In this document: piece after piece, positions 41,868 to 50,148 of the stretch | Layout of the letters: every line of letters begins with the position of its first letter | How positions within the stretch are numbered: position 1 is the stretch's first letter | Origin: Streptomyces roseofulvus | GTDB taxonomy: Bacteria > Actinomycetota > Actinomycetes > Streptomycetales > Streptomycetaceae | Direction: 5' to 3' | Length of the DNA stretch: 64,000 bases | NCBI RefSeq assembly: GCF_039534915.1 | Contig: NZ_BAAAWE010000001.1 | Location: 2,666,001 to 2,730,000 of the forward strand | Position numbers and translations under genes: made by a program | Notes under the pieces: model-generated | Databases searched by the model: none | Seen by the model: only the letters and a program-made list of their open reading frames with translations | What the model was told of the DNA's origin: nothing

Positions 41868-43169
41868 CTACCCGCGTGGGGTGCGGAGGCGGTGGTGGAG
41901 GGCTCGGGCGGAGGCGTCGGTGAGGTTGGCGATCTGGTCGACGATCACCCGCTTGCGGGAACGGTCGTCGGGCGCGGCGACGAACAGGGCGCGGAACTGC
42001 GGTTCGAGGCCGTCGGGGGCGCGGGCGACGAGCGCCTCGGCGAGTTCGGCGACGACGATCCGCTGGTCGGCGCGGAGCGCCTCCTGTTCGGCGCGCTGCA
42101 TCACGTACCGGTCGGCGACGGCCTTGAGGACGGCGCACTCGTTGCGGGTGGCGCGGGGGACGACGAGTTCGGCGCCGTAGCGGGTGAGGCGGCCGGAGCC
42201 GTACGCCTGGCGGGTGGCGCCCTCGGCGGCGAGGCAGAAGCGGCCGATGAGCTGGCTGGTGGCGTCCTTGAGGCGGGCCTGGGCGGCGGCGGAGCCGTCG
42301 TAGCCGTGCGGCCACCACTTCTGGTCGATGAGCCGGTCGAGGGCTTCGGCGAGTTCGGCGGGGTCGGTGTCGTCGGGGACGTAGCGGCCGATGGCGACGG
42401 CGAAGACGTCGGCGCGCTCGGGTTCGGCGTAGAGGAGGTTGGGGTCGATGTGGCCGGCGTGCAGGCCGTCCTCGAAGTCGTGGACGGAGTAGGCGACGTC
42501 GTCGGACCAGTCCATGACCTCGGCCTCGAAGCACTTGCGCTGCTCGGGGGCGCCGCGCCGGATCCACTCGAAGACGGGCAGGTCGTCCTCGTACACGCCG
42601 AACTTGGAGGAGCCGGGGTCGGTGGGGTGGCCGCCGCGCGGCCAGGGGTACTTGGTGGCGGCGTCGAGCGCGGCGCGGGTGAGGTTGAGGCCGACGCTGG
42701 CCGGTTCGCCGTCGGGGCCGGTGACGAAGCGCTTGGGCTCGATGCGGGTGAGGAGGCGGAGCGACTGGGCGTTGCCCTCGAAGCCGCCGCAGTCCTTGGC
42801 GACGTCGTTGAGCGCCTGTTCGCCGTTGTGCCCGAAGGGCGGGTGGCCCATGTCGTGGGAGAGGCAGGCGGCTTCGACGAGGTCGGGGTCGCAGCCGAGG
42901 GCGGCGCCGAGCTCGCGGCCGACCTGGGCGCATTCGAGGGAGTGGGTGAGCCGGGTGCGGGGGCTGGCGTCCCAGGCGTGTCCCCGGGTGCCGGGGGTGA
43001 CGACCTGGGTCTTCCCGGCGAGCCGGCGCAGCGCCGCGGAGTGCAGCACGCGGGCGCGGTCGCGCTGGAAGGCGGTGCGGCCGGGGCGCTTGTCGGGCTC
43101 GGCCGCCCAGCGCTCGGTGGCGGTCGGGTCGTACCCGGGGGTCTCGCTGGTGCCGTCGTAGCCTGCCAT
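41868..43169 (-). CDS. dgt: Deoxyguanosine triphosphate triphosphohydrolase
   Basis: The 433-residue HD-domain enzyme has metal-binding residues visible in '[16 protein letters not shown]', '[16 protein letters not shown]' and '[16 protein letters not shown]'. It hydrolyses dNTPs (typically dGTP) to the nucleoside and tripolyphosphate, which helps to balance dNTP pools. It lies upstream of the ferredoxin reductase, dnaG and hrdA in the same direction. Confidence 0.95.
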   Translation of the reverse strand: MAGYDGTSETPGYDPTATERWAAEPDKRPGRTAFQRDRARVLHSAALRRLAGKTQVVTPGTRGHAWDASPRTRLTHSLECAQVGRELGAALGCDPDLVEAACLSHDMGHPPFGHNGEQALNDVAKDCGGFEGNAQSLRLLTRIEPKRFVTGPDGEPASVGLNLTRAALDAATKYPWPRGGHPTDPGSSKFGVYEDDLPVFEWIRRGAPEQRKCFEAEVMDWSDDVAYSVHDFEDGLHAGHIDPNLLYAEPERADVFAVAIGRYVPDDTDPAELAEALDRLIDQKWWPHGYDGSAAAQARLKDATSQLIGRFCLAAEGATRQAYGSGRLTRYGAELVVPRATRNECAVLKAVADRYVMQRAEQEALRADQRIVVAELAEALVARAPDGLEPQFRALFVAAPDDRSRKRVIVDQIANLTDASARALHHRLRTPRG

Positions 43170-43204
43170 GTCTCGACGGTAACCGGAGGGGCCGACAAAA
43201 GGGT

Positions 43205-43987
43205 TCAGATGGACGCGAGTTCCCGCGCGGGGGTGGCGGGGAGGGCGGTGCGGGCCCGGGCGGCACCGTCGTAGCGATGCAGGACGAGCCGGGCGAGGGC
43301 CGGGTGGGCGCCGAGCGGTTCGGCGGCGGTCCAGGGGGCATGGGCGGCGGAGCGGGCGGCGAAGAGGCCGGGGGCGGTGAAGCAGGAGGCGACGGCGATC
43401 CGGTGGCGGCCGCGGGCGGTGAGGGCGGCGACGGCCTCGGGGACGGTGGGTGCGGCGGCGGAGGCGTAGGCGGCGACGACGGGGGTGCCGCCGAGGCGTT
43501 CGCCGAGGTCGGCGGCGATCCGGCGGAGGGTGGCGGCGGAGCGGGGGTCGCGGGAGCCGGCGGAGGCGAGGACGACGCCGGTGGCGGCGGAGGCGGAGTC
43601 GGCGGGCGTCCAGCCGGCCTCGGCGAGCCGGTCGGCGAGGGCCTCGACGAGCAGGGGGTGCGGGCCGAGGGGTTCGGCCACGCGGGCGCGGAGCCGGGGG
43701 GCCGCGGCGAGGGCGGCGGGCAGGTCGTGGGTGACGTGGTGGCCGGGTGCGAGGAGGAGGGGGACGAGTACGGCCTCGCGTCCTTCGGCGGCGAGGGCCG
43801 CGAGGGTGTCGTCGAGGAGCGGCGTGTTCAGCTCGATGTGGGCGAGGCGGACGTCGAGGCCGGGTCGCAGTTCGCGCACCCGGTCGAGGAGCCGGGTGAG
43901 GGTGGCACGCGCGCGGGGGTCGCGGCTGCCGTGCCCGACGGCCACGAGGGCGGGGCGGTGGCCGGGGTGCTGTGCGAACGGCTGCAT
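43205..43987 (-). CDS. Sirohydrochlorin chelatase (CbiX/SirB type)
   Basis: The 260-residue protein has a tandem CbiX-like arrangement. The first half has '[14 protein letters not shown]' and '[18 protein letters not shown]', carrying the metal-site histidines, and the second half has '[15 protein letters not shown]'. It inserts Fe2+ (or Co2+) into sirohydrochlorin. Siroheme is the cofactor of the nitrite reductase NirB encoded at 55.5 kb, so nitrogen assimilation is a likely reason for its place here. AGGAGG lies ten bases before the ATG, inside the small upstream frame. Confidence 0.9.
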   Translation of the reverse strand: MQPFAQHPGHRPALVAVGHGSRDPRARATLTRLLDRVRELRPGLDVRLAHIELNTPLLDDTLAALAAEGREAVLVPLLLAPGHHVTHDLPAALAAAPRLRARVAEPLGPHPLLVEALADRLAEAGWTPADSASAATGVVLASAGSRDPRSAATLRRIAADLGERLGGTPVVAAYASAAAPTVPEAVAALTARGRHRIAVASCFTAPGLFAARSAAHAPWTAAEPLGAHPALARLVLHRYDGAARARTALPATPARELASI

Positions 43988-44124
43988 GGGCGGCGTACCT
44001 CCTGCTCGGTCTTCCCCGCCGGGGCCTCGTACGGACGCACCCGGCGGAGCTGGAGTCCGAGCTGATCCACGATCCGCCCCAGCAGGGCGGTGGCGTCCGC
44101 GAACGTGCTGTCCGGCTCCGTCAT
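43828..44124 (-). CDS. Possible small ORF overlapping the chelatase start
   Basis: An ATG at 44124 has AGGA seven bases upstream. The first 46 residues ([22 protein letters not shown], then '[20 protein letters not shown]') look like real coding sequence of unknown family. From there the frame runs inside the chelatase gene in another register and loses coding character. It could be a leader ORF, or a gene whose natural stop was lost. Its only firm support is the ribosome-binding site and the good first half. Confidence 0.35.
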   Translation of the reverse strand: MTEPDSTFADATALLGRIVDQLGLQLRRVRPYEAPAGKTEQEVRRPCSRSHSTPATAPPSWPSGTAAATPARVPPSPGSSTGCANCDPASTSASPTSS

Positions 44125-44236
44125 GGACCGATCCTGGCGGGGGCACGTTGCCTGCCCGTTGCGCGGTGGTCACGTCTGGTGTCCATGACCCGCACGCCGG
44201 TGTTTCGCCGGGCTCACGCGCGCGTGGGGGCGCCTG

Positions 44237-44959
44237 TCAGGCGGCGAGCCAGACGCGGAGGGGGCCGAGCCGGTCGAAGCCGGCGGCGAGGGCGGCGGTC
44301 AGGTCGTCGCCGGACTCGTAGCCGACGACGGGGAGGGCGGGGTCGGCGGCGGCCAGCACGGCGGTCCAGACGAGCGCCGGGTCGGTGCCGTCGGCGGCGA
44401 ACAGGTTGGAGACGCCGGTGGCGCCGGCGGCGGTGGAGAGGACGGCGCCGCCGAGGATCCGCCCGTCGGGGCCGGGGACGGTGAGGACGGTGACGGCCGG
44501 GTCGTCGAGGAGGGCGGGGTGGAAGAGGGCGGTCTCGTCGGCGTCGCCGCCGCTCCAGGCGTCGGCCCAGGCGGCGAGCGCCTCGGGGGTGGCGGCGCGG
44601 GTCCAGGCGGGGCCGGGGCCGGCCGGGGTCCCGGCCCGGCGGCCGATCCAGGTGGCGTCGAAGAGCGGCCGGAAGCCGTCGGGCGCGAGGTCGAGGCGGG
44701 CGTAGGAGTCCTTGACGGAGGCGCCGGGCGCGGTCAGGTCGATGCCCGCGAGGACGTCGGCGGCGGTGGCGTCCCCGGCGAGGGAGACGGCGTCGGGGTA
44801 GTAGAGCGGGGTGCGCCGGGGACTGGTCCAGGCCCGGGGGCCGGTGGCGGTGGTGAGGCCGTGGGCCCGGCACATGCTCGCGCACCACCCGGCGTTGTTC
44901 CGTACCGCGGCGGTCAGCAGGTCGTCGTTGATCACCGCCGGATCGTACGGAACGCGCAC
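44237..44959 (-). CDS. GNAT-like acetyltransferase, divergent
   Basis: The 240-residue protein has an N-terminal half 'NDDLLTAAVRNNAGWCASMCRAHGLTT' and a GNAT-like C-terminal part 'VTVLTVPGPDGRILGGAVLSTAAGATGVSNLFA' ending 'AALAAGFDRLGPLRVWLAA'. The acetyl-CoA loop is weak, so catalytic activity is not certain. GTG 44959 follows a run of AGGGG triplets. It is divergent from the aquaporin gene. Confidence 0.65.
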   Translation of the reverse strand: MRVPYDPAVINDDLLTAAVRNNAGWCASMCRAHGLTTATGPRAWTSPRRTPLYYPDAVSLAGDATAADVLAGIDLTAPGASVKDSYARLDLAPDGFRPLFDATWIGRRAGTPAGPGPAWTRAATPEALAAWADAWSGGDADETALFHPALLDDPAVTVLTVPGPDGRILGGAVLSTAAGATGVSNLFAADGTDPALVWTAVLAAADPALPVVGYESGDDLTAALAAGFDRLGPLRVWLAA

Positions 44960-44982
44960 CCCTCCCCTCCCCTCTTTTTTGG

Positions 44983-45003
44983 TTCCGAATCACGGAATAT
45001 CTT
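44983..45003 (+). promoter_or_regulatory. Palindrome and -10 box for the aquaporin gene
   Basis: TTCCG-N5-CGGAA (44983-44997) is followed at once by TATCTT (44998-45003), seven bases before ATG 45011. There is no Shine-Dalgarno in the gap, so the message is probably leaderless and controlled by a dimeric regulator at the palindrome. Confidence 0.5.
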
Positions 45004-45010
45004 TTCCACT

Positions 45011-45733
45011 ATGAGAATGTCCCCCGCGTCGCTCCCCCGGCGCGCCGCCGCCGAGTTCACCGGCACCGCCGCCCTCGTCGCCGTGATCGTCGGCTCCGGC
45101 ATCCGCGCCGACTCCCTCAGCCAGGACGTCGGGGTCCGGCTGCTCGCCAACGCCGCCGCCTCCGCCCTCGGCCTCGGGCTGCTCATCGCGCTCCTCGGGC
45201 CGCTCTCCGGCGCCCACTTCAACCCGGTCGTCACGCTCTCCGAGTGGTGGACCCGCCGCCGCGAGCGGGGCGGCGGGGAGGTCCTCGCCTATGTCGCCGC
45301 CCAGGTGGCCGGCGCCGTCGCCGGGGCGCTGCTCGCCGAGGCGATGTTCGGCCGCCCGCCCGGCTCCTGGTCGACAGAGCCGCGCGCCGCGCTCCATCTG
45401 CTGCTCGGCGAGGCGGTCGCCACCGCCGGGCTCGTCCTCGTCGTGCAGGGCCTGCGGCACATCGGGCGGCCCCAGCTGGCGCCGGTCGCGGTCGCCGGCT
45501 ACATCGGCGCGGCGATCTGGTTCACCTCCTCCGGCTCCTTCGCCAACCCGGCGGCCACCGTCGGCCGCTCCCTCACCGACTCGTTCACCGGCATCGCCCC
45601 CGCCTCGGTGCCCGCCTACGCCGCCGCGCAGCTGCTCGGGATGCTGCTCGGGATGGGCCTGGCGGGTGTGCTGTACGGCACTCGGCGGGGCGCCGCCGAA
45701 CCGGAGGCCGCGCCCGCGCGTCGAACGGGGTGA
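45011..45733 (+). CDS. Aquaporin/MIP-family channel
   Basis: The 240-residue protein has six membrane helices and two half-helix motifs: 'SGAHFNPVVTLSEWW' (NPV instead of NPA) and 'SGSFANPAATVGRSL' (canonical NPA). The Arg that normally follows the second NPA by two residues is replaced by Thr-Val-Gly before Arg, as in several actinobacterial members. It should conduct water or a small neutral solute. It is followed by the SanA-like gene after 33 bp. Confidence 0.88.
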   Translation: MRMSPASLPRRAAAEFTGTAALVAVIVGSGIRADSLSQDVGVRLLANAAASALGLGLLIALLGPLSGAHFNPVVTLSEWWTRRRERGGGEVLAYVAAQVAGAVAGALLAEAMFGRPPGSWSTEPRAALHLLLGEAVATAGLVLVVQGLRHIGRPQLAPVAVAGYIGAAIWFTSSGSFANPAATVGRSLTDSFTGIAPASVPAYAAAQLLGMLLGMGLAGVLYGTRRGAAEPEAAPARRTG

Positions 45734-45766
45734 CCGCCCTCTCCCCGACCCCCGGAGGCACAGCCG

Positions 45767-46468
45767 ATGCAGGTCCGGTACCCCCGCACCGTCCGGGCCC
45801 GCCGCCGCGCCGTCCAGGCCCTGATGGCGGCCGCCGTCGTCGCCCTGGCGCCCGCCACCTGGATGCACACGGCCGCCGCCGGCAAGCTGCGGACGACCGC
45901 CGACGTGCCCGCCCGGGACGTCGCCGTGGTCTTCGGCGCCGGCCTCTGGAAGGGGCGCCCGACCCCGTACCTCGCCCACCGGCTCGACACCGCCGCCGAG
46001 CTGTACCGCACCGGCAAGGTGAAGGTCCTCCTCGTCACCGGCGACAACAGCCGGACCTCGTACGACGAGCCCAGCGCCATGCGCGCCTACCTGGCGGCCC
46101 GGGGCGTCCCGGACGGGAAGGTCGTCAGCGACTACGCCGGCTTCGACACCTGGGACAGCTGCGTGCGGGCCCGCAAGGTCTTCGGCGTCGACCGGGCCGT
46201 CCTCGTCACCCAGGACTTCCACATCAAGCGGGCCGTCGCCCTGTGCGAGCGGGCCGGGGTGGCCTCGTACGGCGTCGGGGTCGCCGAACCCCACGACACC
46301 ACCTGGTACTACGGCACCACCCGGGAGCTCTTCGCCGCCGGCAAGGCCGCGCTCGACGCGGCCGTCCGCCCCGACCCGCGCTTCCTCGGGCCGCGCGAGA
46401 CCGGCGTCGGCGAGGCCCTGGCGGGCGGCGCCCCCACCGCCCCCGCCTCACCCGGCGCGACCCCGTGA
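45767..46468 (+). CDS. SanA/YdcF-like DUF218 membrane protein
   Basis: The 233-residue protein has an N-terminal membrane anchor (about 15-33) and the DUF218 domain with 'DVAVVFGAGLWKGRPTPYLAHRLDTAAELY', 'VLLVTGDNSRTSYDEPSAM' and 'AVLVTQDFHIKRAVALCERAG'. SanA proteins affect envelope integrity and vancomycin sensitivity in enterobacteria; the biochemical activity is not settled. CGGAGG precedes the ATG. It may be co-transcribed with the aquaporin. Confidence 0.85.
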   Translation: MQVRYPRTVRARRRAVQALMAAAVVALAPATWMHTAAAGKLRTTADVPARDVAVVFGAGLWKGRPTPYLAHRLDTAAELYRTGKVKVLLVTGDNSRTSYDEPSAMRAYLAARGVPDGKVVSDYAGFDTWDSCVRARKVFGVDRAVLVTQDFHIKRAVALCERAGVASYGVGVAEPHDTTWYYGTTRELFAAGKAALDAAVRPDPRFLGPRETGVGEALAGGAPTAPASPGATP

Positions 46469-46491
46469 CCTGAGCGGAGAGCACCGCGCCC

Positions 46492-46529
46492 GTAATACGG
46501 GACGCCCCCGCCCGTAACAAGGACGACGC
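46492..46529 (+). promoter_or_regulatory. Candidate GlnR box upstream of nasA
   Basis: Four pentamers at six-base intervals read GTAAT-n6-CGCCC-n6-GTAAC-n6-GACGC. The third matches the GlnR a-site well; the b-sites are poor. The position, 12-50 bases before the nasA ATG, and the pathway fit GlnR control, but the match is weaker than at nirB. Confidence 0.45.
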
Positions 46530-46541
46530 ACGCTGGGCGGC

Positions 46542-48629
46542 ATGTCCGACGCCACCGCGGTCCCCACCCACTGCCCCTACTGCGCCCTGCAGTGCGGGAT
46601 GCGGCTCCGCCCGACCGGCACGGCGGAACTGCCCGCCGAGGTGGTCGAGCGGACCGACTTCCCGGTCAACCGGGGCGCCCTGTGCGGCAAGGGCCGCACC
46701 GCCCCCTCCGTACTCTCCTCCCGGGTCAGGCTCACCGAGCCCCTGGTCCGCCGCCCTGACTCCGGGGCGCTCGAGCCGGCCTCCTGGGAGGAGGCGCTCT
46801 CCGCCGTCGCCGAAGGACTGCGCCGGACCCGCGCCGACCACGGCCCCGACGCGGTGGGGGTCTTCGGCGGCGGCGGACTCACCAACGAGAAGGCGTACAC
46901 GCTCGGCAAGTTCGCCCGGCTGGTCCTCGCCACCTCGCAGATCGACTACAACGGGCGCTTCTGCATGTCCTCGGCGGCCGCCGCCCACCAGCGGGCCTTC
47001 GGCCTCGACCGGGGGCTGCCGTTCCCGCTGGAGGACATCCCGAGGACCGGCTGCGTGATCCTCGTCGGCTCCAACCTGGCCGAGACCATGCCGCCGGCGC
47101 TGCGCTACCTCACCGAGCTGCGGGAGAACGGCGGCAAGCTGATCGTCGTCGACCCGCGCCGCACCCGCACCGCCGACCAGGCCGACCTGCACCTCGCCCC
47201 CCGCCCCGGCACCGACCTCGCGCTCGCCCTCGGCCTGCTGCACCTGGTGGTCGCCGAGGGCCGGGTCGACGAGGAGTTCGTCGCGGAGCGCACCACCGGC
47301 TGGGCGGAGGCCCGGGCCGGGGCGATGGCCCACTGGCCCGAGCACGTCGAGCGGATCACCGGCGTCCCGGTGCCGGACCTGCGCGCCGCGGTCGGCCTCT
47401 TCTGCGACGCCGAGAACTCCATGGTGCTCACCGCGCGCGGCCCCGAGCAGCAGTCCAAGGGCACCGACACCGTCGGCGCCTGGATCAACCTCTGCCTCGC
47501 CACCGGGAGGGCCGGCCGGCCGCTCTCCGGCTACGGCTGCCTCACCGGCCAGGGCAACGGCCAGGGCGGCCGCGAGCACGGCCAGAAGGCCGACCAGCTG
47601 CCCGGCTACCGCAAGCTCGACGACCCCGCCGCCCGCGCCCACGTCGCCGGCGTGTGGGGCGTCGCCCCCGAGACCCTGCCGGGGCCGGGGCGGAGCGCGT
47701 ACGAACTCCTCGACGCGCTCGGCGGGGAGGTGCGGTCGCTGCTGCTGATGGGCTCCAACCCGGTCGTCTCCGCCCCGCACGCCGCCCACGTCGAGGAGCG
47801 GCTGCGGTCGCTCGACTTCCTCGCCGTCGCCGACGTGGTGCTCTCGGAGACCGCCGCGCTCGCCGACGTCGTCCTGCCGGTGACCCAGTGGGCCGAGGAG
47901 ACCGGCACCATGACCAACCTGGAGGGGCGGGTGCTGCTGCGCCGGCGCGCCCTCACCCCGCCCGAGGGGGTGCGCAGCGATCTGGAGGTGCTGCACGCGC
48001 TCGCCGGGCTGCTCGGCTGGGAGAAGGGCTTCCCCACCGACCCGGAGGAGGTCTTCGAGGAGCTGCGCCGCGCCTCCGCCGGCGGGCCCGCCGACTACTC
48101 CGGCATCAGCTACCGGCGGATCGAGGAGGAGCAGGGCGTCTTCTGGCCCTGCCCCGGGGAGAGCCACGGGGGCACCCCCCGGCTCTTCCTCGACCGCTTC
48201 GCGACCGCGGACGGGCGGGCCCGGTTCGTGCCGGTGACGCACCGGCCGGCCGCCGAGGAGACCGACGCCGACTACCCGGTGGTGCTCACCACCGGCCGGG
48301 TGGTCTCCCAGTACCAGTCCGGGGCGCAGACCCGGCGGGTGGCGGAGCTGAACGCCGCCGCGCCCGGCCCCTTCGTGGAGCTGCACCCGCGGCTCGCGGA
48401 CCGGCTCGGGGTCGCGGAGGGAGAGCCGGTCGCCGTCGTGTCGCGGCGCGGGCGGGCGGTGGCGCCGGCCCGGATCACCGGCGCGATCCGCCCGGACACC
48501 GTCTTCATGCCCTTCCACTGGTACGGGGAGGGCAGAGCGAACACGCTGGTGAACCCGGCGCTCGACCCGGTCTCCCGGATGCCCGAGTTCAAGGTGTGCG
48601 CGGTCCGCCTGGAACGGGTCGCCGGGTGA
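46542..48629 (+). CDS. nasA: Assimilatory nitrate reductase, molybdopterin subunit
   Basis: The 695-residue molybdopterin oxidoreductase binds a [4Fe-4S] cluster at its N-terminus, with 'HCPYCALQCGM' and 'GALCGKG'. It has 'GKFARLVLATSQIDYNGRFCMSSAAAA' carrying the Cys that would ligate Mo, 'GYGCLTGQGNGQGGREHGQK', and a C-terminal MopB-binding barrel 'VLTTGRVVSQYQSGAQTRR'. No C-terminal BFD [2Fe-2S] domain is fused. It reduces nitrate to nitrite in the cytosol, probably with electrons from the FAD protein at 54314. It is convergent with, and only three bases from, the CutA-fusion gene. Confidence 0.92.
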   Translation: MSDATAVPTHCPYCALQCGMRLRPTGTAELPAEVVERTDFPVNRGALCGKGRTAPSVLSSRVRLTEPLVRRPDSGALEPASWEEALSAVAEGLRRTRADHGPDAVGVFGGGGLTNEKAYTLGKFARLVLATSQIDYNGRFCMSSAAAAHQRAFGLDRGLPFPLEDIPRTGCVILVGSNLAETMPPALRYLTELRENGGKLIVVDPRRTRTADQADLHLAPRPGTDLALALGLLHLVVAEGRVDEEFVAERTTGWAEARAGAMAHWPEHVERITGVPVPDLRAAVGLFCDAENSMVLTARGPEQQSKGTDTVGAWINLCLATGRAGRPLSGYGCLTGQGNGQGGREHGQKADQLPGYRKLDDPAARAHVAGVWGVAPETLPGPGRSAYELLDALGGEVRSLLLMGSNPVVSAPHAAHVEERLRSLDFLAVADVVLSETAALADVVLPVTQWAEETGTMTNLEGRVLLRRRALTPPEGVRSDLEVLHALAGLLGWEKGFPTDPEEVFEELRRASAGGPADYSGISYRRIEEEQGVFWPCPGESHGGTPRLFLDRFATADGRARFVPVTHRPAAEETDADYPVVLTTGRVVSQYQSGAQTRRVAELNAAAPGPFVELHPRLADRLGVAEGEPVAVVSRRGRAVAPARITGAIRPDTVFMPFHWYGEGRANTLVNPALDPVSRMPEFKVCAVRLERVAG

Positions 48630-48632
48630 GGG

Positions 48633-49352
48633 TCAGGGCCGGTCGAACCAGTCGCCGCTCTCGATGACCGGGCCGAGGGGCGCGTCCGGTGCCGCCACGA
48701 ACACCCAGGCGGACACCTGCGCCCCGTCGTCCGTCCGGACCACGTCCATGGCCACCCGCTCGTAGCCGACGGGCAGCTCCAGCCGGTCGAGCAGGCCGAA
48801 CAGCTCGCCGTAGTCGCCGGACGAGGGCGTGAGCAGCGAGCCGATCACCCGGCCGCCGGCCTGCGGGACGACGTACGGGTAACCGGGGCCGTCGTGCAGG
48901 ACCGCGCCGGGCAGCACGGCGGCCGCCTCGGTGCCGATCCGGCCGGCGAGGAAGCGGTCGTGGTTGTACCCGCCCGGGCGCAGCGTCCCGTACACGAAGA
49001 ACGGCCGCTCCTCCCGGGCCGTGGTCTCCGGCTCGACGGCGCCCGCCGTCTCGTCCTCGACCCAGCGGGCGTACCGCTCGGCCACCCGGGTCACCCGGGT
49101 GGCGAGGATCTCCGGCGTCTCGTAGTCGTGGGCGGCGGTGAGGTGGGCCTCCAGGGCCTGGTAGCGGGCCTCGGTGGTCTTGAAGACCACCTCCCACTCC
49201 TCGGTGGTCTCGATCGCCCCCCGCCAGTGGTAGACGGAGGTGACGGGCCCCGAGATCTGCGCGCAGGCGGCGAGCCGGGCCTCGACGGCGCCGCGCGCCA
49301 GGGCGTCGGCCTTGGCGCGGGCGTCGGTGGTGGTGCGGACGGTGACGATCAC
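48633..49352 (-). CDS. CutA-like domain fused to gamma-glutamylcyclotransferase-like domain
   Basis: The 239-residue protein has residues 1-105 matching CutA1: 'VRTTTDARAKADALARGAVEARLAACAQI', 'SVYHWRGAIETTEEWEVVFKT' and 'HDYETPEILATRV'. From about 117, 'FFVYGTLRPGGYNHDRFL' begins a GGCT/AIG2 fold, with a probable Glu/Asp in 'YGELFGLLDRLE'. CutA trimers are linked to metal tolerance, and GGCT-fold enzymes act on gamma-glutamyl amines. The combined role is unknown. GTG 49352 follows GGAGG. Confidence 0.87.
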   Translation of the reverse strand: MIVTVRTTTDARAKADALARGAVEARLAACAQISGPVTSVYHWRGAIETTEEWEVVFKTTEARYQALEAHLTAAHDYETPEILATRVTRVAERYARWVEDETAGAVEPETTAREERPFFVYGTLRPGGYNHDRFLAGRIGTEAAAVLPGAVLHDGPGYPYVVPQAGGRVIGSLLTPSSGDYGELFGLLDRLELPVGYERVAMDVVRTDDGAQVSAWVFVAAPDAPLGPVIESGDWFDRP

Positions 49353-49451
49353 CCCTCCACCGTACGGGCGGACCGGTCCGCGTGCAGCCGGGCGTAGGCC
49401 GTTCCCCCGGCCCCGGCCGCCGCCGGTCCGTCCGCGGGGCGCGGGCGGGTC

Positions 49452-50060
49452 TCAGGCGGCGTACGGGCGGACCGACTTGGCGTCCTTGAGGGCGCGTCCC
49501 CACCAGGCGAGCTGGTCGAGCATGAGCTTGGCGCCGTTCTCGGGGCCGGTCGGGTCCTTGAAGGTGCCGTCCTCGTCGAACAGGCCGTGGGCGTTGGGCA
49601 GGACGACGCCGTCGCGGACGGTGACGGCGTGCATCTCGGCGTAGACCTGGCGCAGTTGCTCGACGGCCCGGATGCCGCCGGAGATGCCGCCGTAGGAGAC
49701 GAAGCCGACCGGCTTGGCGCGCCACTCGGTGTAGTGGCGGTCGATGAGGTTCTTCAGGGAGGCCGGGAAGGAGTGGTTGTACTCGGGGGTGAGGACGACG
49801 TAGGCGTCGGCGGCCTCCAGGACGGGGGTGACGCGGGCGAGTTCGGCGCGGACGTCGGGGTCGGGATCGTAGGAGAGGGAGGTGGGGAGGGTGATCTCGG
49901 CGAGGTCGAGGACGGTGAGGTCGAAGTCGGAGCGCTCGGCGACCCGGGTGCGGAACCAGTCGGCGACGACGGGGGCGAAGCGGCCTTCGCGGTCGCTGGC
50001 GACGACGAGGGCGAGGGTCAGGGGGGCGGCGGCCTGGGCGGCGGAGTTCGTGATGTCCAT
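49452..50060 (-). CDS. NADPH-dependent FMN reductase, SoxR-controlled
   Basis: The 202-residue flavodoxin-like protein has 'SDREGRFAPVVADWF' (phosphate loop), 'YVVLTPEYNHSFPASLKNLIDRHY' (the FMN_red signature) and 'FVSYGGISGGIRAVEQLR'. It reduces FMN or quinones with NADPH. A SoxR box lies 16 bases upstream of the ATG. From memory, the equivalent gene SCO2478 is a known SoxR target in S. coelicolor, so induction by redox-active compounds such as actinorhodin-like pigments is expected. Confidence 0.92.
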   Translation of the reverse strand: MDITNSAAQAAAPLTLALVVASDREGRFAPVVADWFRTRVAERSDFDLTVLDLAEITLPTSLSYDPDPDVRAELARVTPVLEAADAYVVLTPEYNHSFPASLKNLIDRHYTEWRAKPVGFVSYGGISGGIRAVEQLRQVYAEMHAVTVRDGVVLPNAHGLFDEDGTFKDPTGPENGAKLMLDQLAWWGRALKDAKSVRPYAA

Positions 50061-50075
50061 GCCGAGAAGAGTGGT

Positions 50076-50095
50076 ACCTCAAGTTTGGTCGAGGT
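50076..50095 (-). promoter_or_regulatory. SoxR box in the FMN reductase promoter
   Basis: ACCTCAAGTTTGGTCGAGGT matches the SoxR consensus CCTCAAgttaacTTGAGG in both arms with one change in the right arm. On the minus strand CTTGAC (-35) overlaps its outer edge. SoxR sites usually lie between -35 and -10, as here. Confidence 0.85.
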
Positions 50096-50148
50096 CAAGC
50101 GCGGACGGGAGGAATCTTCCGCGCGGTCGCCGGGACTACCGTGAGCCC

